DNA of 64,000 bases from positions 111,703 to 175,702 of the forward strand of contig NZ_PQSU01000022.1 of NCBI RefSeq assembly GCF_002920615.1, read 5' to 3'. Source of the DNA: Streptomyces sp. Ru62. GTDB lineage: Bacteria; Actinomycetota; Actinomycetes; Streptomycetales; Streptomycetaceae. Shown here in pieces: positions 39,835-48,204 of this stretch (position 1 is its first letter; the number at the start of each line of letters is the position of its first letter). The notes under the pieces were generated by a model. That model saw nothing but the letters and a program-made list of their open reading frames with translations, was not told where the DNA came from and made no database searches. Made by a program: the position numbers and the translations under genes.

Positions 39835-41631
39835 TTGCGCGAGTTCAGCCTTCCGGCTTTGTACGAGGTCCCCGCGGACGGGAATCTGACCGACATCGTC
39901 CGCAGAAACGCCGCGCAGCATCCCGACGTCGCCGTGATCGCCCGCAAGGTGGGAGGTGCCTGGCAGGACGTGACCGCCCGGGAGTTCCTGGCCGAGGTGC
40001 GCACCGCCGCCAAGGGTCTCATCGCCTCCGGCGTGCAGCCGGGCGACCGGGTGGGCCTGATGTCGCGGACGCGCTACGAGTGGACACTGCTGGACTTCGC
40101 GATCTGGAGCGCGGGCGCGATCACCGTGCCGGTGTACGAGACCAGCTCGCCGGAGCAGGTGCAGTGGATCCTGTCCGACTCGGGCGCCACCGCCTGCATC
40201 GTGGAGCTCGACAACCACGTGGCGGCCGTGGAGACGGTGCGCGAGTCGCTGCCCGCGCTGAAGCACGTCTGGCAGATCGAGGCCGGGGGCGTCGCGGAGC
40301 TGGGCCGGCTCGGGCAGGACGTGTCGGACGCGACGGTGGAGGAGCGCAGCTCGCTCGCCAAGGCCGACGACCCGGCGACCATCGTCTACACCAGCGGCAC
40401 GACCGGGCGCCCCAAGGGCTGTGCCCTGACCCACCGCAGCTTCTTCGCCGAGTGCGGGAACGTCGTGGAGCGGCTGCGCCCGCTGTTCCGCACCGGTGAG
40501 TGCTCCGTCCTGCTCTTCCTGCCGCTCGCGCACGTCTTCGGGCGGCTGGTGCAGGTGGCGCCGATGATGGCGCCGATCAAGCTGGGCTGCGTCCCGGACA
40601 TCAAGAACCTCACCGACGAACTGGCCGCGTTCCGGCCGACCCTGATCCTCGGCGTGCCGCGGGTCTTCGAGAAGGTCTACAACTCGGCGCGGGCCAAGGC
40701 GCAGGCGGACGGCAAGGGCGCGATCTTCGACAAGGCGGCGGACACCGCGATCGCCTACAGCAAAGCGCTGGACAGCCCGTCGGGCCCGTCGTTCGGTCTG
40801 AAGCTCAAGCACAAGGTCTTCGACAAGCTGGTCTACAGCAAGCTGCGCGCGGTCCTGGGCGGGCGGGGCGAGTACGCCATCTCCGGCGGCGCCCCGCTGG
40901 GCGAGCGGCTCGGGCACTTCTTCCGGGGCATCGGCTTCACGGTGCTGGAGGGCTACGGCCTGACCGAGTCCTGCGCGGCGACCGCGTTCAACCCGTGGGA
41001 CCGGCAGAAGATCGGCACGGTCGGGCAGCCGCTGCCCGGCTCGGTGGTGCGGATCGCGGACGACGGCGAGGTGCTGCTGCACGGCGAGCACCTGTTCAAG
41101 GAGTACTGGAACAACCCCGGCGCGACGGCGGAGGCGCTGGCCGACGGCTGGTTCCACACCGGTGACATCGGCACCCTCGACGAGGACGGCTATCTGAGGA
41201 TCACCGGCCGGAAGAAGGAGATCATCGTCACGGCGGGCGGCAAGAACGTGGCCCCGGCGGTGATCGAGGACCGGATCCGGGCGCACGCGCTGGTCGCGGA
41301 GTGCATGGTGGTGGGCGACGGGCGGCCGTTCGTGGGCGCGCTGGTCACCATCGACGAGGAGTTCCTGGGCCGCTGGTGCGCCGAGCACGGCAAGCCGGCG
41401 GGCGCCACCGCGGCCTCGCTGAAGGACGACCCGGACCTGCTCGCGGCGGTCCAGGCGGCCGTGGACGACGGCAACGCCGCGGTGTCGAAGGCGGAATCGG
41501 TGCGGAAGTTCCGCATCCTGCCCTCCCAGTTCACGGAGGAGTCGGGCCACCTCACCCCGTCGCTGAAGCTCAAGCGGAACGTGGTGGCGAAGGACTACTC
41601 GGACGAGATCGAGGCGATCTACGCCAAGTGA
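39835..41631 (+). CDS. long-chain fatty-acid-CoA ligase (FadD15 type)
   Basis: 598 residues from TTG with GAGGAG eight bases upstream. AMP-binding P-loop YTSGTTGRPKGCALTH, adenylate motif GYGLTESCAATAFNPW, WFHTGDIGTLDEDGYLRITGRKKEIIVTAGGKNVAP, and a C-terminal catalytic Lys near LTPSLKLKRNVV. It activates fatty acids to acyl-CoA. It sits where M. tuberculosis has fadD15 (Rv2187), next to the PimB gene, suggesting acyl supply for membrane glycolipids as well as beta-oxidation. Confidence 0.94.
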   Translation: MREFSLPALYEVPADGNLTDIVRRNAAQHPDVAVIARKVGGAWQDVTAREFLAEVRTAAKGLIASGVQPGDRVGLMSRTRYEWTLLDFAIWSAGAITVPVYETSSPEQVQWILSDSGATACIVELDNHVAAVETVRESLPALKHVWQIEAGGVAELGRLGQDVSDATVEERSSLAKADDPATIVYTSGTTGRPKGCALTHRSFFAECGNVVERLRPLFRTGECSVLLFLPLAHVFGRLVQVAPMMAPIKLGCVPDIKNLTDELAAFRPTLILGVPRVFEKVYNSARAKAQADGKGAIFDKAADTAIAYSKALDSPSGPSFGLKLKHKVFDKLVYSKLRAVLGGRGEYAISGGAPLGERLGHFFRGIGFTVLEGYGLTESCAATAFNPWDRQKIGTVGQPLPGSVVRIADDGEVLLHGEHLFKEYWNNPGATAEALADGWFHTGDIGTLDEDGYLRITGRKKEIIVTAGGKNVAPAVIEDRIRAHALVAECMVVGDGRPFVGALVTIDEEFLGRWCAEHGKPAGATAASLKDDPDLLAAVQAAVDDGNAAVSKAESVRKFRILPSQFTEESGHLTPSLKLKRNVVAKDYSDEIEAIYAK

Positions 41632-41668
41632 CGGGCGGCGCTCCACGCCCCGTGAGCTGATCGGTGCC

Positions 41669-41875
41669 TCATGGCGCGGTGTCCTCGGCGAGGACCCGCG
41701 CCATGGTGCGTTCGGCGAGGGCCGTGAGGGGGTCGGCGCTCCGGGCGGCGGTCCGGCCGAGCCGCACCCCGCCGGAGAAGGCGCCGTACGAGAACGTCGC
41801 CCGCCCGGTTTCCTGCTGATCGCGGGGTACGGGCCGGCCCAGTGCTCCCAGCCCGTGCCGGCAGGCTGCCGGCAC
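41669..41875 (-). CDS. possible small protein, weakly supported
   Basis: A 68-residue frame (MPAACRHGLGALGRP...LAERTMARVLAEDTAP) in the 247-bp gap between the acyl-CoA ligase and PimB genes. Its start codon falls inside the terminator hairpin of pimB and it has no clear ribosome site. The C-terminal half (FSYGAFSGGVRLGRTAAR) looks protein-like. It may be a gene remnant or chance. Confidence 0.25.
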   Translation of the reverse strand: MPAACRHGLGALGRPVPRDQQETGRATFSYGAFSGGVRLGRTAARSADPLTALAERTMARVLAEDTAP

Positions 41876-41876
41876 G
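41854..41876 (-). terminator. terminator of the PimB-type gene
   Basis: Perfect 10-bp stem CGTGCCGGCA with its complement around GGC, starting two bases past the stop codon. Confidence 0.8.
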
Positions 41877-41878
41877 GT

Positions 41879-43021
41879 TCAGAGCAACGCCTTCAGCCGC
41901 TCGGCCAGCAGGTCCCAGCGCCACCGCTCCTCCACCCACCGGCGGCCCCGCTCCCCCATGCGGCGGCGCAGTTCGGCGTCGGCCAGCAGCGCCACGATCC
42001 GTTCGGCGGTCTGGTCCACCGAGCCGCCCCGGACCACCCAGCCCGTCTCGCCGTCCAGGACCGCGTCCGGGGCGCCGCCCGAGTCGCCCGCGACGACCGG
42101 CAGGCCGGTCGCCGACGCCTCCAGGTAGACGATGCCGAGGCCCTCCACGTCCAGGCCGCCGCGCCGGGTGCGGCAGGGCATGGCGAAGACGTCCCCGGCG
42201 CCGTAGTGCGCGGGCAGCTCGGACCAGGGCACGGCGCCCGTGAAGCGCACCGAGCCGGCGACCCCCGTCTCGTGGGCGAGGCGGCGCAGGTCCTTCTCGT
42301 ACGGTCCGCCGCCGACGATGAGCAGGACGGTGTCCGGCTCGGCGGCCAGGATGCGGGGCATGGCCCGGATCAGGGTGTCCTGGCCCTTGCGCGGGACCAG
42401 CCGGGAGACGCAGACGACCACCGGGCGGTCGGTGAGCCCGAGCCGGGCGCGCACCTCGTCACCGCCGGACCCGGGGTGGAAGGTCTTCTCGTCGACGCCG
42501 GGCGGCAGCTGCGCCATCCGCGAGGCCGCCTGGGGCGTGAGGGCGGTCGCTATCCGGGAGCGGGTGTACTCGCCGAGGTAGGTGATCGTGTCCGTGGACT
42601 CGCCGATCCGGCGCAGCAGTTGCCGGGCGGCGGGGAGCTGGGCCCAGCCGGCCTCGTGCCCGTGGGTGGTGGCCACCAGCCGTTCGGCGCCGGCCTTCCG
42701 CAGCGCCGGCGCCATCAGGCCCAGCGGTGCCGCCGCGCCGAACCACACGGAGGCGCACCCGTGCTCGCGGAGCAGCCCGACCGCCCGTCGGGTGGCCCCC
42801 GGTGTGGGCAGCAGCATGGTCGTACGATCGCGTACGACGGTGAAGGGCTGCTCGGCGTCGAAGGCGGCGGTGGCCTCGGCGCCCTCCCGGCCGCGCTTCC
42901 AGGTGGAGGCGTAGACGACCAGCCGGCCGGGGTCCAGGCGCAGGGCCATGTTGTGCAGGAAGGCCTGGATGCCGCCCGGCCGGGGCGGGAAGTCGTTGGT
43001 GACGATCAGGGTCTTGTGCAT
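41879..43021 (-). CDS. pimB: PimB-type alpha-mannosyltransferase (GT4)
   Basis: 380 residues from ATG; TAGGGT eight bases upstream suggests a leaderless start. GT4 fold: N-terminal TLIVTNDFPPRPGGIQAFLHNMA, ATTHGHEAGWAQLP, CVSRLVPRKGQDTLIRAMP, LLIVGGGPYEKDL, and the donor-site loop VFAMPCRTRRGGLDVEGLGIVYLEASATGLPVV. The whole length resembles M. tuberculosis PimB' (Rv2188c), which adds the second mannose to phosphatidyl-inositol mannoside from GDP-mannose. Position in the conserved block (after fadD15, before an NlpC/P60 gene) agrees. Acts at the inner face of the membrane. Confidence 0.9.
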   Translation of the reverse strand: MHKTLIVTNDFPPRPGGIQAFLHNMALRLDPGRLVVYASTWKRGREGAEATAAFDAEQPFTVVRDRTTMLLPTPGATRRAVGLLREHGCASVWFGAAAPLGLMAPALRKAGAERLVATTHGHEAGWAQLPAARQLLRRIGESTDTITYLGEYTRSRIATALTPQAASRMAQLPPGVDEKTFHPGSGGDEVRARLGLTDRPVVVCVSRLVPRKGQDTLIRAMPRILAAEPDTVLLIVGGGPYEKDLRRLAHETGVAGSVRFTGAVPWSELPAHYGAGDVFAMPCRTRRGGLDVEGLGIVYLEASATGLPVVAGDSGGAPDAVLDGETGWVVRGGSVDQTAERIVALLADAELRRRMGERGRRWVEERWRWDLLAERLKALL

Positions 43022-43166
43022 CGCCGCCGACCCTACCGAACGGGGCGTTCCCGGTCGGGCGCGGCCGAGCCTGTGGCATGCGCACAGGTGTGCACGACAT
43101 CATGGACGCTCGCAGCGATGCGAACGGCACGGCGGTCGACGCGGAACCGGACGGCAGGGGGATCAG

Positions 43167-44402
43167 GTGGAGACGAAGGGTGCCGGGCGGTCCCTGGCAT
43201 GGCTGCTCGCGACCTGGGTCGTCACCCGTGCGGTGCTGCTGCTGTTCGTGTTCCGGGTGTTCGCCTTCCCGGGCCCGGACGTCACCTCGGACGTGTCGGT
43301 GATCTACCGCGGCTGGTACGAGGTCCTGCGTCAAGGAACGTTTCCGCTGGACGACGTGACCTGGCAGTACCCGCCCGCCGCGGCCCTCCCCGTGCTCTCC
43401 CCCGGCGTCCTGCCCTTCCTGTCGTACGCGCACGCCTTCTTCGTGCTGGCCTGCCTCGCCGACGCCGTCGTGCTGGCCCTGCTGCGGTACGCGGGCGGAC
43501 GGCCGGACCGGTCGCCGCGCGGGGCCTGGGCGTGGGTGGCGGGCGTGCCGCTGCTCGGGCCGACGGTGTACGCCCGCTACGACGTGATGGTGACCGCGGT
43601 GGCCGTGGCGGCGCTGCTGGCCGGCACCCGGCACCCGCGGGTGATGGGCGCCCTGACGGCCTTCGGCGCCCTGCTGAAGGTGTGGCCGGCGCTGCTGCTG
43701 GTCGGTGCCGTACGGCGGCGGGCGTGGGCGTCGGCGGTGGTGACCGCGGCGGGTCTGGCGCTGCTGTTCACGGTGTCGATGCCGGGCGCCTTCGCGTTCC
43801 TGACCTTCCAGCGGGACCGGGGCACCGAGGTGGAGTCGCTGGGCGCCCTGGTCTTCCACGTGGCCCGGCACTTCGGCTGGCGGGGCGAGGTGCTGCTGAA
43901 CTACGGCTCGATCGAGTTCCTGGGCCCGCACGTCGACCAGGTCAGCACGGCCGCGCTGGCGCTGACCGGGGCCGCGTTCGGCTGGCTGCTGCTGTGGCGG
44001 CTGCGCGCGACCCGGTTCGCGCCGCACACCCTCGCCGACGCGGCCCTGACGGCGGTGCTGCTGTTCACGGTGACCAGCCGGGTGATCAGCCCGCAGTACC
44101 TGGTGTGGCTGATCGGCCTGGCCGCCGTGTGCCTGTCGTACCGGGCCAGCCGCATGGGACCGCCCGCGCTGCTCTGTCTCCTCGCGTCCCTCGTGACGGT
44201 CCTGGAGTTCCCGCTGGGCTTCTCGCACGTGGTGACGAGCGACTGGTACGGCGTCACGCTCCTGGTGGTCCGCAACGGCCTGCTGGTCGCGGCCACGGTC
44301 ACGGCGGCCCGCCGGCTGTGGCGCGCGACCGCCCCGCCCCGCGCCACCGCCCCCTTCCCGCCTCAGACCACCCGCCCCACGGGGGCCCCGGTGTCCTCCT
44401 GA
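43167..44402 (+). CDS. GT87-family polyprenyl-phosphate mannosyltransferase
   Basis: 411 residues from GTG 43167 with AGGGGG six bases upstream. Nine or ten membrane helices; the first loop holds FPGPDVTSDVSVIYRGWYEVLRQGTFPLDD, with the acidic residue pattern of GT-C enzymes, and TWQYPPAA follows. GT87 enzymes (PimE, MptC) use polyprenyl-phospho-mannose to add alpha-1,2-mannose outside the membrane. Next to the PimB gene, so a role in PIM or lipomannan-like glycolipid is a fair inference. Confidence 0.85.
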   Translation: METKGAGRSLAWLLATWVVTRAVLLLFVFRVFAFPGPDVTSDVSVIYRGWYEVLRQGTFPLDDVTWQYPPAAALPVLSPGVLPFLSYAHAFFVLACLADAVVLALLRYAGGRPDRSPRGAWAWVAGVPLLGPTVYARYDVMVTAVAVAALLAGTRHPRVMGALTAFGALLKVWPALLLVGAVRRRAWASAVVTAAGLALLFTVSMPGAFAFLTFQRDRGTEVESLGALVFHVARHFGWRGEVLLNYGSIEFLGPHVDQVSTAALALTGAAFGWLLLWRLRATRFAPHTLADAALTAVLLFTVTSRVISPQYLVWLIGLAAVCLSYRASRMGPPALLCLLASLVTVLEFPLGFSHVVTSDWYGVTLLVVRNGLLVAATVTAARRLWRATAPPRATAPFPPQTTRPTGAPVSS

Positions 44403-44492
44403 CGCCGGGCGCCCAAGGGCAGTCGGAGGGCCGCCGTCCGCCGCCGGGTGCCGTCCCTGATCGAGCGGGCCGCGCCGGGCAGGCCGCCGTGC

Positions 44493-45680
44493 TCAGCCGA
44501 GCCGGTTCGTGACGTAGTCGCGCCAGCGCGCGGTGAACTCTTCCGGGGTCGTCCCGAGCACCTTCCGAAGTGCCTCCTCCACCGCGCCCGCCCGCTTCCC
44601 GTGGGCGCCGACGGCCCGGTAGAAGGCGCTGAGCCGGTCCGCGCCCCACCGCTCGGCGATCATCCGGCAGGCCAGCCAGCCGCCCTCGTAGGCCTGCGCG
44701 AGCCGGGTCGGCTCGCGGGTGAAGGCGAAGTCCCCGTCGCCGGGCAGCGCGTCGGGCACCTGACCGTCCTGGACGGCCCGGGTCAGCTCCGGCGCGATCT
44801 CGGCCGGGGTGCGGCCGGTGCCCAGATAGCCGATCCAGTCGGCGTAGCCCTCGGAGAGCCACAGCGGGGTGGCGGCGGTGGTGTCCGCCCGGGTGGCGAC
44901 ATGGGTCGTCTCGTGGGTCAGGACGACCTGCTTGCCGGCGTCCCCGAGCACGGCGTACGCCTCCGGGTTGACCAGCACCCGGTCCGCCGGCGACGGGCCG
45001 GAGCCGCCCGTCTCGCCCGTGGTGACGGCCGCGATGCCCCGGTAGTCGGCGGCGGGCGAGCCGAGCAGCGCCGCCATGCCCTCCAGGGACGGGGGTACGA
45101 GGACGACGATCCGGCGGCTCCAGTCCCGGCCCCACGCCCCGGAGACGGCCGGGACCGCCCGGTCGGCCAGCCGCGCGTACGGCCTCAGGCCGGCGGCGGA
45201 CCCCCCGGCGCCGAGCACCAGACTGTGCGCGCCCCTGACGGCGGTCACCGTGCCCTGGTCCCACAACTGCTGCCCGGCCTTCCGGGCGGGCTTGTCGGCG
45301 GTGACGTACCAGTGGCCGTCGGCGGCGCGGCCCAGGGTGAGGGTGCGGCGGGCGTCGACCGGGGCCTTGTCGTAGCCGGCGACGCGGTAGCGCAGGTCGG
45401 CGTCGGCGGTGGCGCCCGAGGGGGTGCGGCGCACGGCGGTGACCCGGTAGCTCCAGGAGGACAGCGGGAGGGCGCGCAGCCGGGTGTACTCGGTGCGGGT
45501 GCCGGTCGCGCCGTACGCCGTCTCGTCGTGGCCGAGCAGGGCCGCCGCGCGCCGGTCGAGCACCCGCTGCACCTCGGCCCGCGCGGAGTCGGTCACCGTG
45601 CGCCCGCCGCACCCGGTCAGCGGCAGCAGCAGGGCGAGCCCCACGGCCCCGATCTCCCACGCCCGCCTGCGACCAGCCAT
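44493..45680 (-). CDS. lipoprotein with HExxH zinc-peptidase motif
   Basis: 395 residues from ATG; TACGAT six bases upstream fits a leaderless start. Lipoprotein signal with lipobox LTGC (Cys24). An N-terminal NTF2-like domain (VLDRRAAALLGHDETAY...VDARRTLTLGRAADGHWYV) is followed by a gluzincin-like domain: VVLTHETTHVATRADT with HETTH, then WLSEGYADWIGY carrying the third ligand Glu. It is probably a secreted, membrane-anchored metallopeptidase, substrate unknown. Convergent with GT87 and followed by NlpC/P60 genes, so envelope work is likely. Confidence 0.87.
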   Translation of the reverse strand: MAGRRRAWEIGAVGLALLLPLTGCGGRTVTDSARAEVQRVLDRRAAALLGHDETAYGATGTRTEYTRLRALPLSSWSYRVTAVRRTPSGATADADLRYRVAGYDKAPVDARRTLTLGRAADGHWYVTADKPARKAGQQLWDQGTVTAVRGAHSLVLGAGGSAAGLRPYARLADRAVPAVSGAWGRDWSRRIVVLVPPSLEGMAALLGSPAADYRGIAAVTTGETGGSGPSPADRVLVNPEAYAVLGDAGKQVVLTHETTHVATRADTTAATPLWLSEGYADWIGYLGTGRTPAEIAPELTRAVQDGQVPDALPGDGDFAFTREPTRLAQAYEGGWLACRMIAERWGADRLSAFYRAVGAHGKRAGAVEEALRKVLGTTPEEFTARWRDYVTNRLG

Positions 45681-45707
45681 TTCCCGATCGTACGGCGAGG
45701 AGGGCGG

Positions 45708-46715
45708 TCAGGGCCGGGTGACCGAGGAGACCGGCATCATCCCGACCGGGTCGTAGCGCACCGGAGCACCGGGATAGGGGGCGTGGATGACCTGGCCGTT
45801 GCCGGCGTACATCGCCACATGGCTGGCGTCGGAGCGGTAGACGACCAGGTCACCGGGGCGGGCCTGGGAGAGCGGCACCTGCCGGCCGGCGAACCGCTGC
45901 TCCTGCGAGGTGCGCGGCAGATGGACCCCGGCGTGCCCGTACGCCCACTGCATCAGGCCGGAACAGTCGAAGCCGGAGGGGCCGTTGGCGCCCCACACAT
46001 AGGGCCGGCCGAGGGCGGAGCGGGCGGCGGCCAGGGCCGCCGCGGCGCGGCCGTCCGGGGCCGGGACGCCGCTCAGGTCGGGCAGGTCGGCGCGGCCGTC
46101 ACGGGAGGCCCGGTCGTAGGCCGCGCGGTCGGCGGCGGGCAGGGCGTTGATCAGCCGCCGGGCCCGGGCCAGCTTCCGCTCCACGGTCCGCTTGTGCGCG
46201 GCCACGGCCTTGCGGCTCTTCTCCAGCTCGGCGAGCTTCCCGGCCGCCTCCGCGCGCTCCTGGGCGAGGTCGCGCAGCGCCGACTGCAACTCCCCCAGCC
46301 GGCGGGCCTGCCGGGCGCCGATGCGGTCGAGCGTGGACGCCTTGTCCAGGTAGTCGTCGGGGTCGGCGGAGAAGAGCAGGGCGACCGTCGGGTCGATGCC
46401 ACCGGAGCGGTACTGGGCGCCGGCCAGCGAACCGAGCTGCTCCCGCAGGTCGTTGACGCGCTGCTGCTGCCGGGCGATGTGGTCCTGGGCGTCCCGGACC
46501 TCCCGGCGCAGCCGGCCGGCGTGCTCGTCGGCCTTGTCGAAGGCCTGGGTCGCCTTCTCGGCCTCCTCGTACAGGCGGTCCACCTCGGCCCGGGTGCCGG
46601 CACCCGGTGCCCCCTGCGCCGGTACGGCGCCCAGCGCGGCGGCGGCCGACAGCACGCACAGGGCGACGGCACCCCGGTCGAATCCGGACGGGGCAAGGCG
46701 ACGGTGGGACCCCAC
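45708..46715 (-). CDS. NlpC/P60 cell-wall endopeptidase, copy 1
   Basis: 335 residues from GTG 46715 with AGGA five bases upstream. Signal peptide to about residue 38 (VALCVLSAAAALGAVPAQGA), a long coiled coil (about 40-215) and a C-terminal NlpC/P60 domain with Cys in GPSGFDCSGLMQW, His in SDASHVAMY and a third polar residue at QVIHAPYPG. It cuts peptidoglycan peptide stems. The coiled coil is of the type that receives FtsEX control in RipC. It is a tandem paralogue of the next gene, with its own promoter and a 5'UTR hairpin. Confidence 0.93.
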   Translation of the reverse strand: MGSHRRLAPSGFDRGAVALCVLSAAAALGAVPAQGAPGAGTRAEVDRLYEEAEKATQAFDKADEHAGRLRREVRDAQDHIARQQQRVNDLREQLGSLAGAQYRSGGIDPTVALLFSADPDDYLDKASTLDRIGARQARRLGELQSALRDLAQERAEAAGKLAELEKSRKAVAAHKRTVERKLARARRLINALPAADRAAYDRASRDGRADLPDLSGVPAPDGRAAAALAAARSALGRPYVWGANGPSGFDCSGLMQWAYGHAGVHLPRTSQEQRFAGRQVPLSQARPGDLVVYRSDASHVAMYAGNGQVIHAPYPGAPVRYDPVGMMPVSSVTRP

Positions 46716-46745
46716 GGCAGTCCTAACTGCTGGCGGACACAGACC

Positions 46746-46791
46746 GTTTCCCCGGCGCCTGGGGACGGGGAGGCCCCGGCGCCGGGGAAAC
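46746..46791 (-). promoter_or_regulatory. 5'UTR stem-loop of NlpC/P60 copy 1
   Basis: Perfect 14-bp stem GTTTCCCCGGCGCC with its complement and an 18-base loop that can pair further (GGGG/CCCC). The predicted transcription start (about 46791) coincides with the first base of the stem, so the mRNA would begin with it. Role could be stability or control; it does not match a riboswitch I know. Confidence 0.6.
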
Positions 46792-46798
46792 GCGGCAG

Positions 46799-46828
46799 AC
46801 AGTAGCCGTGCGGACGGGCCCGGACCAA
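46799..46828 (-). promoter_or_regulatory. promoter of NlpC/P60 copy 1
   Basis: Minus-strand TTGGTC (46828-46823), 18-bp spacer, TACTGT (46804-46799), placing transcription start near 46791. Confidence 0.6.
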
Positions 46829-46852
46829 AGACCTCGGAGTCAACACAGACTG

Positions 46853-46888
46853 ACGCCCCGCCGCTGACGCAGGTCAACGGCGGGGCGT
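46853..46888 (-). terminator. terminator of NlpC/P60 copy 2
   Basis: 16-bp stem with one mismatch (ACGCCCCGCCG-TGAC arm) around GCAG, 65 bp past the stop of the upstream NlpC/P60 gene. It separates the two paralogues into independent transcripts. Confidence 0.78.
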
Positions 46889-46952
46889 GGAGTCAGTTCG
46901 CGTTCCGGTGATTCGCCCGTTCGGGCGCCACCGTGTCCGTGTGTCGCCGGTG

Positions 46953-47993
46953 TCAGACCCGGACGCCGAACATGAACGGGCCACCGATGGTCGTCATGGA
47001 CTCGTACCGGACGACCGTGCCGGTGCGCGGGGCGTGCAGGATCTGGCCGTTGCCCGCGTAGAGGCCGACGTGGTGCAGGTCGTTGAAGAAGAAGACCAGG
47101 TCGCCGACCTTGAGGTCGCTCTGGTTGTAGATCCTCGTGCCGATCTGCGCCTGCGCCTCGGAGGTGCGCGGGATGGAGACGCCGGCCTGGGCGTAGGCCC
47201 AGGAGGTCAGGCCCGAGCAGTCGAAGGAGGAGGGGCCGGTGGCGCCGTAGACGTAGGGCGAGCCGAGCCGGGTCTGGGCGGCGGAGAAGGCCGCCTGGGC
47301 GCGACCGGAGGCGGGCGGGGCGTCACCGAGGTCCACGCGCTCGGTGGAGGAGCGGTTGGCGCGCTGCTGCTCCTCGGCGAGCTGCGCCTTCTCCTTGGCG
47401 GTCAGGGAGTTCAGGAGCTTCTGCGCCTCGGCGAGCTTGCTCTGGACTTCCTTCTTCTTGTTGCCCAGCTCGGTGCGGGTGGCGGAGAGGTCCTTGAGCT
47501 TCTCGGTGGCCTCCGCCCGCTCCTGGGCGAGTTCGCGCTGTTTGTCCTGGATCTTCTTCAGCGCGTCGACCTGCTGGCTGCTCAACTGGTCGAGCGTGGA
47601 CGCCTTGTCGAGGTAGTCGTCCGGGTTGGACGACAGGAAGAGCTGGACCGAGGCGTCGATGCCGCCGGAGCGGTACTGGGCGGTGGCCAGCGAACCCAGG
47701 CCGTCGCGGAGCTTGTTGAGCTCCTCCTGGCCACGGGCGACGTTGTCCTGGATGGTGGAGATTTCCTTCTGCAGCTTCTGCTGCTTCTCCTTGGCGCCGT
47801 TGTACTTCTCGGTCGCCTGCTCGGCCTGCTCGTAGAGCTTGTCGACCTTCGCCTTCACCTCGTCCTTGCTCAGCTTCTCGCTGGGGGCGGCGTTGGCGGC
47901 GTTCGCGCTCAGCGCGACGGCAGCGGCGGCTGCGGTGGTCAGCACGGTCACACGAGTGCGACTCGGCTGCTTGGGTCGACGGTGGGACGCCAC
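46953..47993 (-). CDS. NlpC/P60 cell-wall endopeptidase, copy 2
   Basis: 346 residues from GTG with AAGGAG eleven bases upstream. Signal peptide (VTVLTTAAAAAVALSANAANAAP), coiled coil (about 40-225) and NlpC/P60 domain with FDCSGLTSWAY, NDLHHVGLYAGNGQILHAP. It shares architecture and the segment QYRSGGID..DDYLDKASTLD with copy 1, so the two arose by duplication. M. tuberculosis Rv2190c holds the same place. A strong promoter lies at 48047-48076. Confidence 0.94.
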   Translation of the reverse strand: MASHRRPKQPSRTRVTVLTTAAAAAVALSANAANAAPSEKLSKDEVKAKVDKLYEQAEQATEKYNGAKEKQQKLQKEISTIQDNVARGQEELNKLRDGLGSLATAQYRSGGIDASVQLFLSSNPDDYLDKASTLDQLSSQQVDALKKIQDKQRELAQERAEATEKLKDLSATRTELGNKKKEVQSKLAEAQKLLNSLTAKEKAQLAEEQQRANRSSTERVDLGDAPPASGRAQAAFSAAQTRLGSPYVYGATGPSSFDCSGLTSWAYAQAGVSIPRTSEAQAQIGTRIYNQSDLKVGDLVFFFNDLHHVGLYAGNGQILHAPRTGTVVRYESMTTIGGPFMFGVRV

Positions 47994-48046
47994 GGAGGAC
48001 GAACTCCTTCTTGTGAGTGATCACCCGTTCGGAGGTTCGAGCCCAG

Positions 48047-48076
48047 ACCCTAGTGACCTCGTTGTGATCAGTTCAA
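48047..48076 (-). promoter_or_regulatory. strong promoter of NlpC/P60 copy 2
   Basis: Minus-strand TTGAAC (48076-48071), 18-bp spacer, TAGGGT (48052-48047); start near 48040, leaving about a 47-base leader. It is preceded by an AT-rich stretch (48077-48125) that could be an UP-like element or regulator site. Confidence 0.7.
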
Positions 48077-48204
48077 ATCCCACAGCAAAAAATCTCGTCA
48101 CACAGTGCATTCTTTGCACACAACTCACGTGCAGTGAGAGCGGGTTGACCCTACGTTGCGTGACGATACGACCAATTCGGGCATCCGCTACGCCCGTTGG
48201 ACCT

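Noticed and set aside
46716..46870. Possible c-di-AMP (ydaO) riboswitch before the NlpC/P60 gene
   Set aside because: Streptomyces wall hydrolases often have one, but the leader is only about 76 bases and lacks the conserved aptamer blocks; only a plain stem-loop is seen.
48140..48175. TTGACC...TACGAC promoter-like pair on the plus strand
   Set aside because: It would drive transcription antisense into the NYN gene with no gene to serve; probably chance in a short AT-richer patch.
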